Assembly: GCA_964355495.1 (NCBI GenBank)
Contig: CAYHES010000003.1
Span: 1-48,289, forward strand
Direction: 5' to 3'
DNA: 48,289 nt
Source of the DNA: UBA6901 sp964355495
Lineage (GTDB): Bacteria; Pseudomonadota; Gammaproteobacteria; Acidiferrobacterales; UBA6901
In this document: positions 26,401 to 34,949 of the stretch, piece after piece
Layout: each line of letters begins with the position of its first letter
Numbering within the stretch: the stretch's first letter is position 1
Translations under genes and position numbers: made by a program
Notes under the pieces: model-generated
Database searches by the model: none
Told to the model about the DNA's origin: nothing
The model's input: only the letters and a program-made list of their open reading frames with translations

Positions 26401-29400
26401 ATTTTCCGGTTTCGGGGAAATTAACGGCGGTACCGGCGTGGATAACTTCAGTATTTCCGCCGCATATGTTGGTACGATCAATGGCGGTGATGGTGTCGAT
26501 ACGTTCAACATCAGCAGCACACTGCCCGCAACGGTAAACGGCGGTAACGGCAACGATATTTTCAACATCAGTACGGGCGCGACAATTACCGGCAGCCTCA
26601 ATGGCGAGGCCGGTGACGATACCTTCAACATCTCGGCGAATGTGACTGCTCCCGGGGCGCTTAACGGCGGTGACGGAAACGACACGTTCAATGCCGATGT
26701 CGCGGGTTTGAGTATTTCAACCCTGTCGGGCGGCAACGGCAGCGACACATTTAACATCAACGCCACCGGTGTAACGATTGCCTCGCTGGCCGGTGGAGCC
26801 GACGCAGGCACGGATACGCTCCGCGGCCCCGACGCCGACAGCACCTGGACTGTCTCCGGCCCGGGATCCGGCAGTGTCAGCGTAAGCGGGAATATTGCGT
26901 TTTCCGAAATGGAAACCCTTACCGGCGGTGTCGGGACTGGCGTTGACACTTTCAATATTGCCGCACCGGCATCTATTGCAAGCATCAACGGCGGCGGTGG
27001 CGACGACATTATCAACGTTGCCGGTCGCGTCACGGGGACGGTTAATGGCGGGGCTGGATCCAACAGGCTGATCGGCAGCGATAACGGTGTTGCCTGGACT
27101 ATTGACGGTCTTAACGGAGGCGCTGTTGGGGCTTCGGGAACGGACGGTTATGTAAACAGGTTCGCCAGCATTCAGAACCTCACGGGCGGGGCAGGCGACG
27201 ACAATTTCAATTTCACCACTGCCAGCAGCGCTATTTCCGGAACAATCGATGGCGGCGCCGGCGTCGGCGTGAACACGATCTCGCTCCTGGACCGGAACGG
27301 CGCTAATACTTTTGCCATCACGGGCACGGGCGGCGATATCCGGACAACAGGTTCGGGTTCGGGCACGGCCAACATCGTCGGTGGATTCTCGAATATCCAG
27401 AACCTGACGGGGGGCACAGGTATCGATACCTTCGATATTTCGGGGGTGGTTGCTGGTGTGCTCAGCGGTGGCGGGGGCAGCGACATTTTCAACATCAATT
27501 CCGGCGCAGTCGTAACCGGCATTCTCAATGGTGATGTTGGTAGCGACACATTCCACATCGCGGCAACTGTTTCCGGGACCATCAATGGTGGCAATGGCGA
27601 TGACACCTTCAACGTCAACACCGGTGCGACCGTTTCCGGCATTCTCAACGGCGATGCCGGCAATGATTCTTTCAATATTCTCGCAAACGCCCCCGGCACT
27701 CTAAACGGTGGTGCGGACAACGATACGTTTACCCTGGGCGCCAGCGGCGTTGCGGGCATCATCGACGGCGGCACCCAGACCGCACCGGGCGGCGATACGC
27801 TGATTGCGCGCCAGGGCGTGGCAAATGTGTGGAGTTTCACATCGACCACGGACGGTTCGCTGGCGCAGGGGGGCGCAACTTACGTCACCTCCTTTGTCAA
27901 CGTCGAGAACTTTACGGGCGGCGGTACGGGAGAGGACTGGGCGAATCTTTCCGGCGCGGGCGCGATTACGGTTAACGTTGGGAGTTACACCGGCTTCGCC
28001 GGCGTCATTGGAGGCATTGGCAGTACTCTGGCTGGAGACGATGGCCGCACCAATAACTGGAGTATTCAGGCTGTTATCGACCAGAACAATGCCACGACCG
28101 ACGGACAAAATGACGGAACAGTCAATGGCGGACTGCGATTTGTGAATTTCGACAACCTCCGGGGCGGCGATGGCGTTGATAACTTTGTCATCGCTAGTAG
28201 CGGAGCTTTCCAGGGCACGATCGACGGCAATGGTGGCGCAAATACACTGACCGCGAAAAACGAGGTAAACACCTGGAACATTCACGCGTCCGACAGCACG
28301 CTCGCTTATGCCGGCACCAATAGCGGCATTATCACCACCTTCAACAATATTCGGGACCTGACAGGCGGCAACGTGCGCGATGTGGTAACGGTGGACAACG
28401 GAGTGTCCATCAACAGTTTCAACGCCGGCGACGGAAATAATGACGTGACCATCAATGGAACTGTCGCGGGCGCCATTACCGCCGGAGCGGGCGCGGACAC
28501 AATCAGGATCAGCGGTTCGGCCGGCTCGGGGAATGCCGGTGCCGGGAACGACACCATAGCCATGGGTGCCGCCGGTACTGTAATTGGATTGATCGATGGC
28601 GGCGGCGATTCCGATACGGTGGACCTTACTGCGCGTACCACTGCCACCACGGTTCAGATTGGAACAGCACCAGACGCGGCGTTCAATGTCGCTCAGATCG
28701 AAACGATTAACGCCAATGGAGCGGTGGCGAACACCCTTGTTGGTGACGGCGGCGACAATACATGGATTGTCGACGGCGCGAACAGAGGCAGCGTGGCGGG
28801 GGTTGCGTTCACCGGGTTCCGGAACCTCACCGGCGGTGCCGGTGTCGACACGTTCACGGTGAATAACGGGGGCTCGGTTGTCAATATCAACACCGGCGAC
28901 GGCGCAACGAACAGTGTAACCGCCGTAGCCGGCGGCGCCGTTACTGGCACAATTACCGGCGGTATTGGCGCGGACACCATCGATGTGTCCGGGAGCGTGA
29001 ACGCCATTAGTGCCGGGGGCGGCGATGACATTATTTTCGTGCGTGCCGGAGGCACAGTAGCCGGAAGTGTCGACGGCGGGGCCGGCAACGATACATTCAC
29101 CGTCCGCGGCACGGTAACCGGCGACCTGCTGGGCGGCGACGGCGATGATTATTTCGATGTCGCGGGCGGCACTGTCAGTGGAACGATCATCGGTGGCGGT
29201 GAGGTTACCCTGGCGGGGGATCAAGTCAATGTCGGGGCTGGCCAAACGGTTTACATAGGGTCCAGCGTCAGTCTGAGTGGATTCCGGATCAGCGGTATTG
29301 AAGGTGTTGCATCGACAGATGGAAACCTGTATGCCCGTAACGGGGTCGACACCACCTGGAACATTACGGGATCGGATTCCGGAAACGCCACCGATACTGG

Positions 29401-31423
29401 CGGCGGCAGGCTCTCGTTCAGTGGCTTCAGCAATCTCTACGGGAACGATACATCTGACACATTCAACGTCACTGGCGACGGTTCAATTTCCGGCCAAATT
29501 AGTGCGGGCAACGGCACCAATCGTCTAAACGTTGCCTTGACTGCTTCGCGGCTGGGCGGGCAGGTCAACTATATCGGGGGTACGGGAAGCGATACAGTGC
29601 AAATCACTGGAACGTCGGAAAGGGCGGTGTACAGTTCCGGCCTGAGCGGACCAGGCAATAATACCTATAGCCGTCTGGCTTACACCGGCACAAACACCAC
29701 GCCAAATACCTTTAACGTCAACTACACAGCGGCAAGTGTTGAGACTGTTACCGATCTGTCGAGCGTTGCCTCATTGTCTATCAATGGAACCCAGGCGGGC
29801 AACGACGTCATCACGCTCGGCCACAATGGAACCAACGCCACATTCACGGTTAACGGTAATGCGGTGGCTTTCTCCAGTAATGACAAGCCCAATCTGGTCG
29901 TCGATGGCGGTCTCAATCTCCTCGGTCAGGTGGGTGCTTCGGATGCCATCAACATCACGGGCAATTTCTCGACCGCGGGCAACAACGTAACCTTGCGTAA
30001 CGCGAACAGCGTCGGTCAGACGGGCGGAAACCTTGCCGCAAACGAATTGGTGCTGGACCGGATAACGACCCCGCCGGCCCAGATTGACACCGCGGTCAAC
30101 AGCTTGAGTGTCACCAATTCCGGCGTGCTGTCGATCAACCAGACTGGTGCTTTGGTGTTGAACCAGATCAATACGTCGAGTTCGCTCAGGGTCGTGGCCA
30201 CGGGAAATATCACCGATACCAATACTTCCCAGCGTAACATCAGCGGCGCACTGACCCTGACAACGACCAGCGACATTATTCTGGACGAGGCGAGTTTCAA
30301 CTATCTGTCCGGCCCGCTCGCCCTGACCGGCGCCAACGTCAACATCCGCAACAGCACGGCGACCAATTTTGCATCAGTCAATACCACATCGCTGACCGTG
30401 AACTCCGCCGGGGACATCACCCAGACCGGAGCAATCACCGGGCTTACCGTGAACACTGCCACCAACGCGATCCTGGAGGCCCCCGGCCGGACCGTGACGC
30501 TGACCAACGCCGGAAACGATTTCAACAGCCTGACGGTGAACGCAGGAACCGTTTCGATTTCCGACATGAACCGCATCGACAACGGATCGATCACGGCGGG
30601 CAGCGTAACCTTGAACACGGCAACCGGCATCGGTTCGCGCCTGAATGGCGCGGCCCAATCGGTTATCCCCGACGGGCCGAGCGCCGGCTTTACCACCAGC
30701 ACCGCCAACCTCACGGTCAACAACACCAACGGCGGGGTATATATCCAGAATGGTCAATCGGCCACGGTGCGCATTACGACCAACGGCGAGATCGGGCTCC
30801 AGAACAACGGCAACCTGATTGTCGACAGGCTATATACCAATGGCAATAACATTAACGCCAACAATGCTGGATATAGCGACGTGTACCTTCGTGTCAACGG
30901 AGGCAGTGCCCAAGGCCTACAAGTGCCGGGGCGGTCGGTTCTCACAACGCCAGACATCACCGCATCGAACCTGTTCGTTAGAGTGCCAAACGGCGGTATA
31001 GGAAGCCAGCCTCGGCCAATAAGCATTGCTGTCGATAACACGTTCACCTATATCGGCGGTGCACGCGGCTATGTGCATTATTACGGCAGAGATCCAATCA
31101 ATATTATTGGTGCCGATGACCTTGTAACCTTCAGTGCGTTCGACACGCTTTCCAGCCTGCGCCTGCTTGAGGTCGAATCCCTCGGCGAGTTCGATCCGGC
31201 GATCTTCTCCGCGGTCCGCAACTACTACTACGAGGACGTGGCCATCATGATGCCGGCGGACCAGCGGCTCGATGCGGCGGATGAGGAAGAGGAAGGAAAG
31301 GAGAAGGCAAGTTCAGGCGACGGCAAGGCTAGTTGTGAGAGGCAATCTGGGCAGGCTGGAACGGACCGAAGCCAGGGTGCGAATGACTGTGTTGGGCAAA
31401 TGGATAAGAAAGAAAGAACATGA
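23483..31423 (+). CDS. large two-partner secretion exoprotein (TpsA, filamentous haemagglutinin type)
   Basis: This 2646-residue exoprotein has a signal peptide ending near LANA-A (about residue 38), then a TPS secretion domain (about 40-290) with the hallmarks AINWQSYNV (68-76) and NPNG (119-122). The body is a very long repetitive region rich in Gly, Asn and Thr. Between about residues 870 and 2050 it repeats blocks such as NLTGGxGxDxF and NGGxGNDTFNI, which look like beta-helix or RTX-like calcium-binding turns. The mature chain contains only two cysteines, Cys2618 and Cys2636, both in the charged C-terminal tail; in HMW1-type adhesins a C-terminal Cys pair anchors the protein to its TpsB. 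The likely role is a surface adhesin or contact factor. Its transporter is at 32113. Confidence 0.88.
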   Translation: MRTKIVPKKPPFKKHPLTIAVQACCYTLLGGLPLANAAPTGGAVVGGSGTIAQSGTNTTINQSSQNMAINWQSYNVQSNERVQYIQPNASSISLNRILSNNGSTIAGRIDANGKVILVNPNGILFTSTASLNVGSLIASGLDINPSDFMNGKYLFNEINGTSGTVVNQGLINASLGGNVALIGKQVKNEGVIVANLGTVTLAAGKEAILTFDNGGLLGVRVSKEILQSELGVDPAVLNSGEIQAQGGRVLLTASQSQDIFSRAVNTGGLEPATSVVVNDDGTFTLGGGADVLNSGNINTSTTSPDQNVGRIVLIGENVTSSGTLRADAANGNGGEIELHARDKALLTQNSMTSARSEAGGQGGIVKVLGDKVGLFDQSTVDVSGANGGGQALIGGDFQGKNSKVRNSTASIVNPGVSVYADALTNGNGGKVVVWSDGYTYFLGKIAAQGGAASGDGGFVETSGKGYLQFDGQVDTTAMNGKIGSLLLDPRTLTIQFSGSNDADLDGNQVSFNEPSNSSNSTITASVLATALDGNNVTLEANTDIIFNESVLATGTSSNRGNLTLSAGRSIELANNVQISLNDRNFTATINDGGASTGSTSSGTPHRAIGPAEFNMGTGSSIVTNGGNITIQTGSFQGNDIGDITLQTLNSSVPGPIANDIAHGGNIAVTNLSGNITVNGTVLGTGENPANLTGGNGGLIQFSANAGAFTLASTGSITSNGGNAGGTNSAGGNGGDISISANDVLLSGSINSNGGNATGTANRGNGGAVTVTVGNDLTVEANITSMRGAGSSSTGTNGAITLNGDANGNDNTFTINNDITLAGASVTVNGNGGTDSLVRGGTITNPNTWTITNADVGMLVFGTSMIDFFDIANLTGGSGQDDFYVSTNGTLSGLLDGGAGANDSLTINRSGVNVRLGNQTVGNLNVDRVETIDSTVVGNTIRGPNATNYWIVNGTNSGSVSGSASNPPADANVAFSGFGEINGGTGVDNFSISAAYVGTINGGDGVDTFNISSTLPATVNGGNGNDIFNISTGATITGSLNGEAGDDTFNISANVTAPGALNGGDGNDTFNADVAGLSISTLSGGNGSDTFNINATGVTIASLAGGADAGTDTLRGPDADSTWTVSGPGSGSVSVSGNIAFSEMETLTGGVGTGVDTFNIAAPASIASINGGGGDDIINVAGRVTGTVNGGAGSNRLIGSDNGVAWTIDGLNGGAVGASGTDGYVNRFASIQNLTGGAGDDNFNFTTASSAISGTIDGGAGVGVNTISLLDRNGANTFAITGTGGDIRTTGSGSGTANIVGGFSNIQNLTGGTGIDTFDISGVVAGVLSGGGGSDIFNINSGAVVTGILNGDVGSDTFHIAATVSGTINGGNGDDTFNVNTGATVSGILNGDAGNDSFNILANAPGTLNGGADNDTFTLGASGVAGIIDGGTQTAPGGDTLIARQGVANVWSFTSTTDGSLAQGGATYVTSFVNVENFTGGGTGEDWANLSGAGAITVNVGSYTGFAGVIGGIGSTLAGDDGRTNNWSIQAVIDQNNATTDGQNDGTVNGGLRFVNFDNLRGGDGVDNFVIASSGAFQGTIDGNGGANTLTAKNEVNTWNIHASDSTLAYAGTNSGIITTFNNIRDLTGGNVRDVVTVDNGVSINSFNAGDGNNDVTINGTVAGAITAGAGADTIRISGSAGSGNAGAGNDTIAMGAAGTVIGLIDGGGDSDTVDLTARTTATTVQIGTAPDAAFNVAQIETINANGAVANTLVGDGGDNTWIVDGANRGSVAGVAFTGFRNLTGGAGVDTFTVNNGGSVVNINTGDGATNSVTAVAGGAVTGTITGGIGADTIDVSGSVNAISAGGGDDIIFVRAGGTVAGSVDGGAGNDTFTVRGTVTGDLLGGDGDDYFDVAGGTVSGTIIGGGEVTLAGDQVNVGAGQTVYIGSSVSLSGFRISGIEGVASTDGNLYARNGVDTTWNITGSDSGNATDTGGGRLSFSGFSNLYGNDTSDTFNVTGDGSISGQISAGNGTNRLNVALTASRLGGQVNYIGGTGSDTVQITGTSERAVYSSGLSGPGNNTYSRLAYTGTNTTPNTFNVNYTAASVETVTDLSSVASLSINGTQAGNDVITLGHNGTNATFTVNGNAVAFSSNDKPNLVVDGGLNLLGQVGASDAINITGNFSTAGNNVTLRNANSVGQTGGNLAANELVLDRITTPPAQIDTAVNSLSVTNSGVLSINQTGALVLNQINTSSSLRVVATGNITDTNTSQRNISGALTLTTTSDIILDEASFNYLSGPLALTGANVNIRNSTATNFASVNTTSLTVNSAGDITQTGAITGLTVNTATNAILEAPGRTVTLTNAGNDFNSLTVNAGTVSISDMNRIDNGSITAGSVTLNTATGIGSRLNGAAQSVIPDGPSAGFTTSTANLTVNNTNGGVYIQNGQSATVRITTNGEIGLQNNGNLIVDRLYTNGNNINANNAGYSDVYLRVNGGSAQGLQVPGRSVLTTPDITASNLFVRVPNGGIGSQPRPISIAVDNTFTYIGGARGYVHYYGRDPINIIGADDLVTFSAFDTLSSLRLLEVESLGEFDPAIFSAVRNYYYEDVAIMMPADQRLDAADEEEEGKEKASSGDGKASCERQSGQAGTDRSQGANDCVGQMDKKERT

Positions 31424-31498
31424 GTCATCGGTTGCCTCTTTCTCAAGGCCCCGTTGGGAAGCGTGGCGTCACGGTTGTATATCCATGAATAAAGAGCA

Positions 31499-31546
31499 GT
31501 TAAATGACCCCCCGGCAAAGCCGGGGGCTTATTCGGTGAGCGCCTC
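31499..31546. repeat. inverted copy of the 47-bp repeat at 424-470
   Basis: The sequence matches the reverse complement of 424-470 over its full length, with one extra C and one substitution. It includes the hairpin core CCCCCCGGC-AAA-GCCGGGGG. It lies 75 nt after the tpsA stop and directly next to the IS4 remnant. It could terminate tpsA transcription. Confidence 0.7.
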
Positions 31547-31549
31547 GGC

Positions 31550-31742
31550 AACACGCCACCTGATAACAGGAGACGCGCAGCGCTTGTACTGCAGCGTTGC
31601 CGAGCAGCCGGTCGAAGCGCTTCAAGGGAGCCGCGATGCGCTCCGCACCCGGAAAGTGCCGGGCCAGTTCTGTCAGCGTCAGACGCCGCCCAACAAGCAG
31701 CGCCTCCACAAATACAAACCTGACTTGGCCAAGGAAATCATC
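31550..31742 (-). pseudogene. remnant of an IS4-family transposase N-terminus
   Basis: Read on the minus strand, a stretch of about 60 residues contains VEALLVGRRLTLTELARHFP followed by APLKRFDRLLGN, the N-terminal pattern of IS4-family transposases. It has no proper start, and the catalytic DDE part is missing. Similarity stops around 31550, next to the repeat at 31499-31546. No terminal inverted repeat of the IS was found. It is a decayed fragment between tpsA and tpsB. Confidence 0.65.
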
Positions 31743-31874
31743 GCTCTGATGTCGTCCCGTGACGTCAATAAACTTTCGGAGCTTGAGAAAAACGACAAAT
31801 ATGCAAGCGCCATGGCGCGGGTCCACTACCTACGCGCTCCAGCTCCCTAGCCGCAAGCCGGTAATATTCAAGCC

Positions 31875-31976
31875 ATGGCCAAGTATTGGAGAGATTACTA
31901 CAACACATGGAAGGGTCGCGGACGGGAGTCTAAGTATCTGGAGAAGTGGCATAAGACGATGGGAAGCAAAGCATGA
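31875..31976 (+). CDS. tiny ORF of 33 residues, unknown
   Basis: An ATG opens 33 codons of a basic, aromatic-rich peptide (begins MAKYWRDYYNTWKGRG) and overlaps by ATGA a second ORF of 19 codons at 31973-32032 that looks like the start of a signal peptide. No ribosome site is obvious. Either a small cotranslated pair or debris left by the insertion events here; I favour debris. Confidence 0.25.
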   Translation: MAKYWRDYYNTWKGRGRESKYLEKWHKTMGSKA

Positions 31977-32112
31977 AACCCCGCATCGTTATCGCCGGTT
32001 TATTTATAGTCGTCGACTCCATGTATGTTTGAAATTGCCACCGCGGACGAAAGGCCGCCGGGCGGATGTCGTTTTGAATGAGCAAGAATAGGCACTACTG
32101 CCGGTGAATGTG

Positions 32113-34017
32113 ATGAAAAACGAAGGTGTGAGGAGTACTTGTTGGCTGGCTTCTTTGACAGCGCTGATCCTTTTTTCCGTGTTTCCTGTCTATGCCGAGT
32201 TCCTCGAAATGCCGGATATCAGGCAGGCGCCGGAGCTTCGGCCCAAGAGTCTGCTCCGGGACATGGATATCCCGGCCGTGAAGTTCCGCAGCCCCGACCC
32301 GACCGAGGGCCCAAGGCTGGCAGTTTCTGAATTTCGCATTCAGGGACTGGTGGAATATCCGAAGTTAGGCATTACACGCGAAGCGCTGAAGAATCTATCC
32401 GAGCGAATCCGGTTCGACCTGATGGGTGAGGGCAAGCTCCTGGAATCCGGCTACACCATCGAGGAGCTGGGTGAAGTCTCTGAAATGCTGGGCACGATCG
32501 AAGAAGAAACCGCTGGCCGGCATGTTGAACCGGTGGACGTTCAGCGGCTGGTTTGGCTGGTCCGTGAACAGCGCGGCAAGCGCGGGATTACCGTTGGGCA
32601 AATCGAAACCGTCGCCAACACCATTACCCAGTTCTACCGCGAGCGCGGGTTTGTGCTGGCGAAGGCGTACATTCCCAAGCAACAGGTCCGGGATGGTGTC
32701 GTGAACCTGACGTTGCTCCTGGGCGTGCTCGGCGATGTGCAGGTTAGCGGCAACAAGCTCTACCGATCCAAGACCGTAGCGTCGGTGTTTGACGACATGA
32801 TGGGCCAGCCTATCACCAGTACGGCAATCGAGGAGAAGCTGTTCCTGATCAATGATTACCCGGGCATATTCGTGGATGGACACTTTGAGCCTGGAGTCCA
32901 GGTGGGCGATACCCGGTTGAACGTGACAGTTAAGGACGAGCAACGGTTTGGGGGCAACGTCCGTCTCGACAACCACGGCACCGAAGATACCGGCCAATAC
33001 CGGTTGTATGGCGATGTGCAGTGGAACAATCCCCTGGGTTTGGCGGATAAGCTTCAGGCCAGCGCGTTGTACGCGTTTGAGCCCAGCAACACGACCTACT
33101 GGCAGTTTCAGTATCAAATGAAGCTGTTCGGCCCCAGAACACGGCTGACCGTGGATGCCTCGAAGAACCAGTTTGTCGTTGACCAGACGGAATCGTTGGG
33201 GGCGGGTCTTGATTTGCAAGGCGATGTGTTTGTGACAGGCCTGACGGCCAGCTACATTCACCGGCGAAACAGAACGGGAAACAGCTACTTCGACCTGAGA
33301 TATGAGGTCATTGAGTCCGACCTCCATCTGGGAGAAATTCCGGATTTCGATAATGCGCTGGATGACAAGCTGAAGAATATCTCACTGGCCTACCGGTTTG
33401 ATCTGTTGCAGGAAGAGAAGAAGCGCTATCACCAGGGGCAGGTCAAGCTTGTGTCAGGCAGTTTCGATTACGGCGCCGATACCAATCAGGAGGAGAGTTA
33501 TCTGATCTACTCGGCCAACTATTCGCTACTGGACTTCTGGAAGCTTCCGTTCTTCAACGCCGAAACACGCCTGGTTTATCGTCTCGAGGGCCAGTTTTCC
33601 GGAATCAATCTGTCGGGCATTGTGCGGTTCTCGCTGGCAGGCCCGACGCGTGCGCGCGCCTACAGCACCGGCCTCTTTACGGGTGACGATGCCGCGTATT
33701 TCGGTTTTGACTGGATCTTCAACAGCCCCGGATTCTTAGACGTGAACATCACCAAGTCGGTCAACCTGAGGGAGCTGCTCAAGCCGTTTGTGTTTTTTGA
33801 CTATGCCTACGGACGGCAAAAACCGTTGATCGATGGTGAGGGCGATACCAGCGCCAGCCTGATGGATGCCGGAATTGGTTTGAAGTTTTCGCAGGGCAAG
33901 TCGTTTAGCGGCAATCTCCTGGTCGGGTTTCCTTTGCGCGAGAAATTCGAGCAAATCAATGTGGCTCCGGTGGTCGATGACTACCGCCTGGTTTTTGATT
34001 TCCAGTACAGTTTTTGA
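32113..34017 (+). CDS. TpsB outer-membrane transporter (ShlB/FhaC/HecB family)
   Basis: This protein of about 634 residues has a signal peptide (cleavage near VYA-EF), an N-terminal plug and two POTRA domains (about 60-280; the second carries GDVQVSGNKLYRS), and a C-terminal 16-strand barrel ending in the aromatic FQYSF typical of outer-membrane proteins. It should export the TpsA protein at 23483 across the outer membrane and, if the C-terminal Cys tail works as in HMW1, keep it attached. An alternative GTG start lies 9 nt upstream. About 690 nt with an IS4 remnant separate it from tpsA, whereas such pairs normally lie close together. Confidence 0.92.
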   Translation: MKNEGVRSTCWLASLTALILFSVFPVYAEFLEMPDIRQAPELRPKSLLRDMDIPAVKFRSPDPTEGPRLAVSEFRIQGLVEYPKLGITREALKNLSERIRFDLMGEGKLLESGYTIEELGEVSEMLGTIEEETAGRHVEPVDVQRLVWLVREQRGKRGITVGQIETVANTITQFYRERGFVLAKAYIPKQQVRDGVVNLTLLLGVLGDVQVSGNKLYRSKTVASVFDDMMGQPITSTAIEEKLFLINDYPGIFVDGHFEPGVQVGDTRLNVTVKDEQRFGGNVRLDNHGTEDTGQYRLYGDVQWNNPLGLADKLQASALYAFEPSNTTYWQFQYQMKLFGPRTRLTVDASKNQFVVDQTESLGAGLDLQGDVFVTGLTASYIHRRNRTGNSYFDLRYEVIESDLHLGEIPDFDNALDDKLKNISLAYRFDLLQEEKKRYHQGQVKLVSGSFDYGADTNQEESYLIYSANYSLLDFWKLPFFNAETRLVYRLEGQFSGINLSGIVRFSLAGPTRARAYSTGLFTGDDAAYFGFDWIFNSPGFLDVNITKSVNLRELLKPFVFFDYAYGRQKPLIDGEGDTSASLMDAGIGLKFSQGKSFSGNLLVGFPLREKFEQINVAPVVDDYRLVFDFQYSF

Positions 34018-34369
34018 GCGCCGGGGAAACAAGCTTTATTCAGTCGGCGCCGGTATAGGGGCGGTTGCTGCTGTCCGGCTGGGTATTGACGGTCTAAAGG
34101 GCGCATTTTCAGGCAGGAAGCCAACCCGCTCAGTGGTCAAATTCGACCGTTTGTCGCTGCTGGAACTTACAGGTAGCTTACAAACTTGCAGTTAAAAAAG
34201 TGTGCCAAGACAGAGGGCCTGAATCGTTATAAATAACTGATAATAAAGTGATAAAAGTCACATTGGAGTTTGACCCTGTAAATACCCCTATGCTAGTCTC
34301 GTTAACGTAGCTGACTTAAGTGCACGTCCCTCAAGACTAGACCTCAAAGGAAAGGAAAGGAAAAAAACC
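34018..34369. other. non-coding interval upstream of hcp
   Basis: No gene is seen. The first 170 nt stay open in one frame without recognisable product. The last 150 nt are AT-rich and contain the hcp promoter candidate and a purine-rich ribosome-binding tract (AAAGGAAAGGAAAGG at about 34347-34361). Confidence 0.5.
34270..34299 (+). promoter_or_regulatory. possible sigma70 promoter of hcp
   Basis: TTGACC at 34270-34275 is followed after 18 bp by an extended -10, TGC plus TAGTCT (34294-34299). It lies in an AT-rich region and leaves a 65-70 nt leader to the hcp start. Hcp is made in large amounts, so its own promoter is expected. Confidence 0.45.
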
Positions 34370-34852
34370 ATGGCTATTTATCTTAAATTCGGCAATGTAA
34401 AAGGGAATGTCACCGCTGATGGCTATGCGGGGCAGATCGCGATTATGTCCGCAGACTTCGGTGTGTCCCGGAGCGTATCGATGGAAGCGGGTAACCTGTC
34501 CAATCGTGAATCCAGCAAGCCAACCTTGTCTCAAATCGGTATCACCAAAAAGGCCGATAATTCCGTGGCCGCTCTTTTCAAGGAAGCGCTCACAGGCTCA
34601 GCCGGTCAGGAAGCAGTGCTGACCTTTGTCCGCACTGGATCAGACAAGGTGCAGGAGTTCATGGCCTATAAACTCACAAACTGCATCATCAGCAGCTACA
34701 ATATTTCCGCCGTGGGCGATGAAGAGCCGACCGAGAGTCTCACGCTCAGCTACTCGGCGATCGAAGTCAGCTACAAGGATCACGACGCCTCGAACAAATC
34801 GGGCAATCCGCAGCGCGTCAGTTACGACGTCAAGGCTGCCAAAGCCGCGTAG
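34370..34852 (+). CDS. hcp: T6SS tube protein Hcp (TssD)
   Basis: Hcp forms the stacked hexameric tube expelled by the T6SS sheath. The protein has 160 residues, the family length, and starts MAIYLKFGNVKGN, with the usual beta-barrel pattern and a conserved C-terminal strand region ending in a YDVK tail. A tandem AAAGG ribosome tract lies just upstream, and a perfect 14-bp terminator hairpin follows 13 nt after the stop, so it is its own high-expression unit. It is the first gene of the projectile section (hcp, vgrG, PAAR-like). Confidence 0.95.
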   Translation: MAIYLKFGNVKGNVTADGYAGQIAIMSADFGVSRSVSMEAGNLSNRESSKPTLSQIGITKKADNSVAALFKEALTGSAGQEAVLTFVRTGSDKVQEFMAYKLTNCIISSYNISAVGDEEPTESLTLSYSAIEVSYKDHDASNKSGNPQRVSYDVKAAKAA

Positions 34853-34864
34853 TGCCATACGACA

Positions 34865-34896
34865 AAAGGCACTGCCCCGCACGGGGCAGTGCCTTT
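34865..34896 (+). terminator. strong hairpin terminator after hcp
   Basis: A perfect 14-bp stem, AAAGGCACTGCCCC with GGGGCAGTGCCTTT, encloses the loop GCAC. It lies 13 nt after the hcp stop codon. The 3' side ends in TTT, then GTG. Confidence 0.8.
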
Positions 34897-34949
34897 GTGC
34901 TGTACGTTTGTAAATCCTTGCTAGTGCTCGTTATTTCGGAACACCACTC

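Noticed and set aside
26323..30757. Long minus-strand ORFs opposite tpsA, up to 514 codons, some looking like secreted Val/Pro-rich proteins
   Set aside because: They are antisense shadows of the highly repetitive Gly/Asn/Thr codons of tpsA; they have no domains, and overlapping ones occur in several frames.
23483..31423. CRISPR-like or satellite repeats suggested by the regular GGCGG units
   Set aside because: Repeats follow codon-level protein repeats, with varied spacing and no constant repeat/spacer structure.
31272..31850. 192-codon plus-strand ORF overlapping the end of tpsA
   Set aside because: It overlaps tpsA in another frame and then runs antisense through the IS4 transposase remnant, which explains the sequence better.
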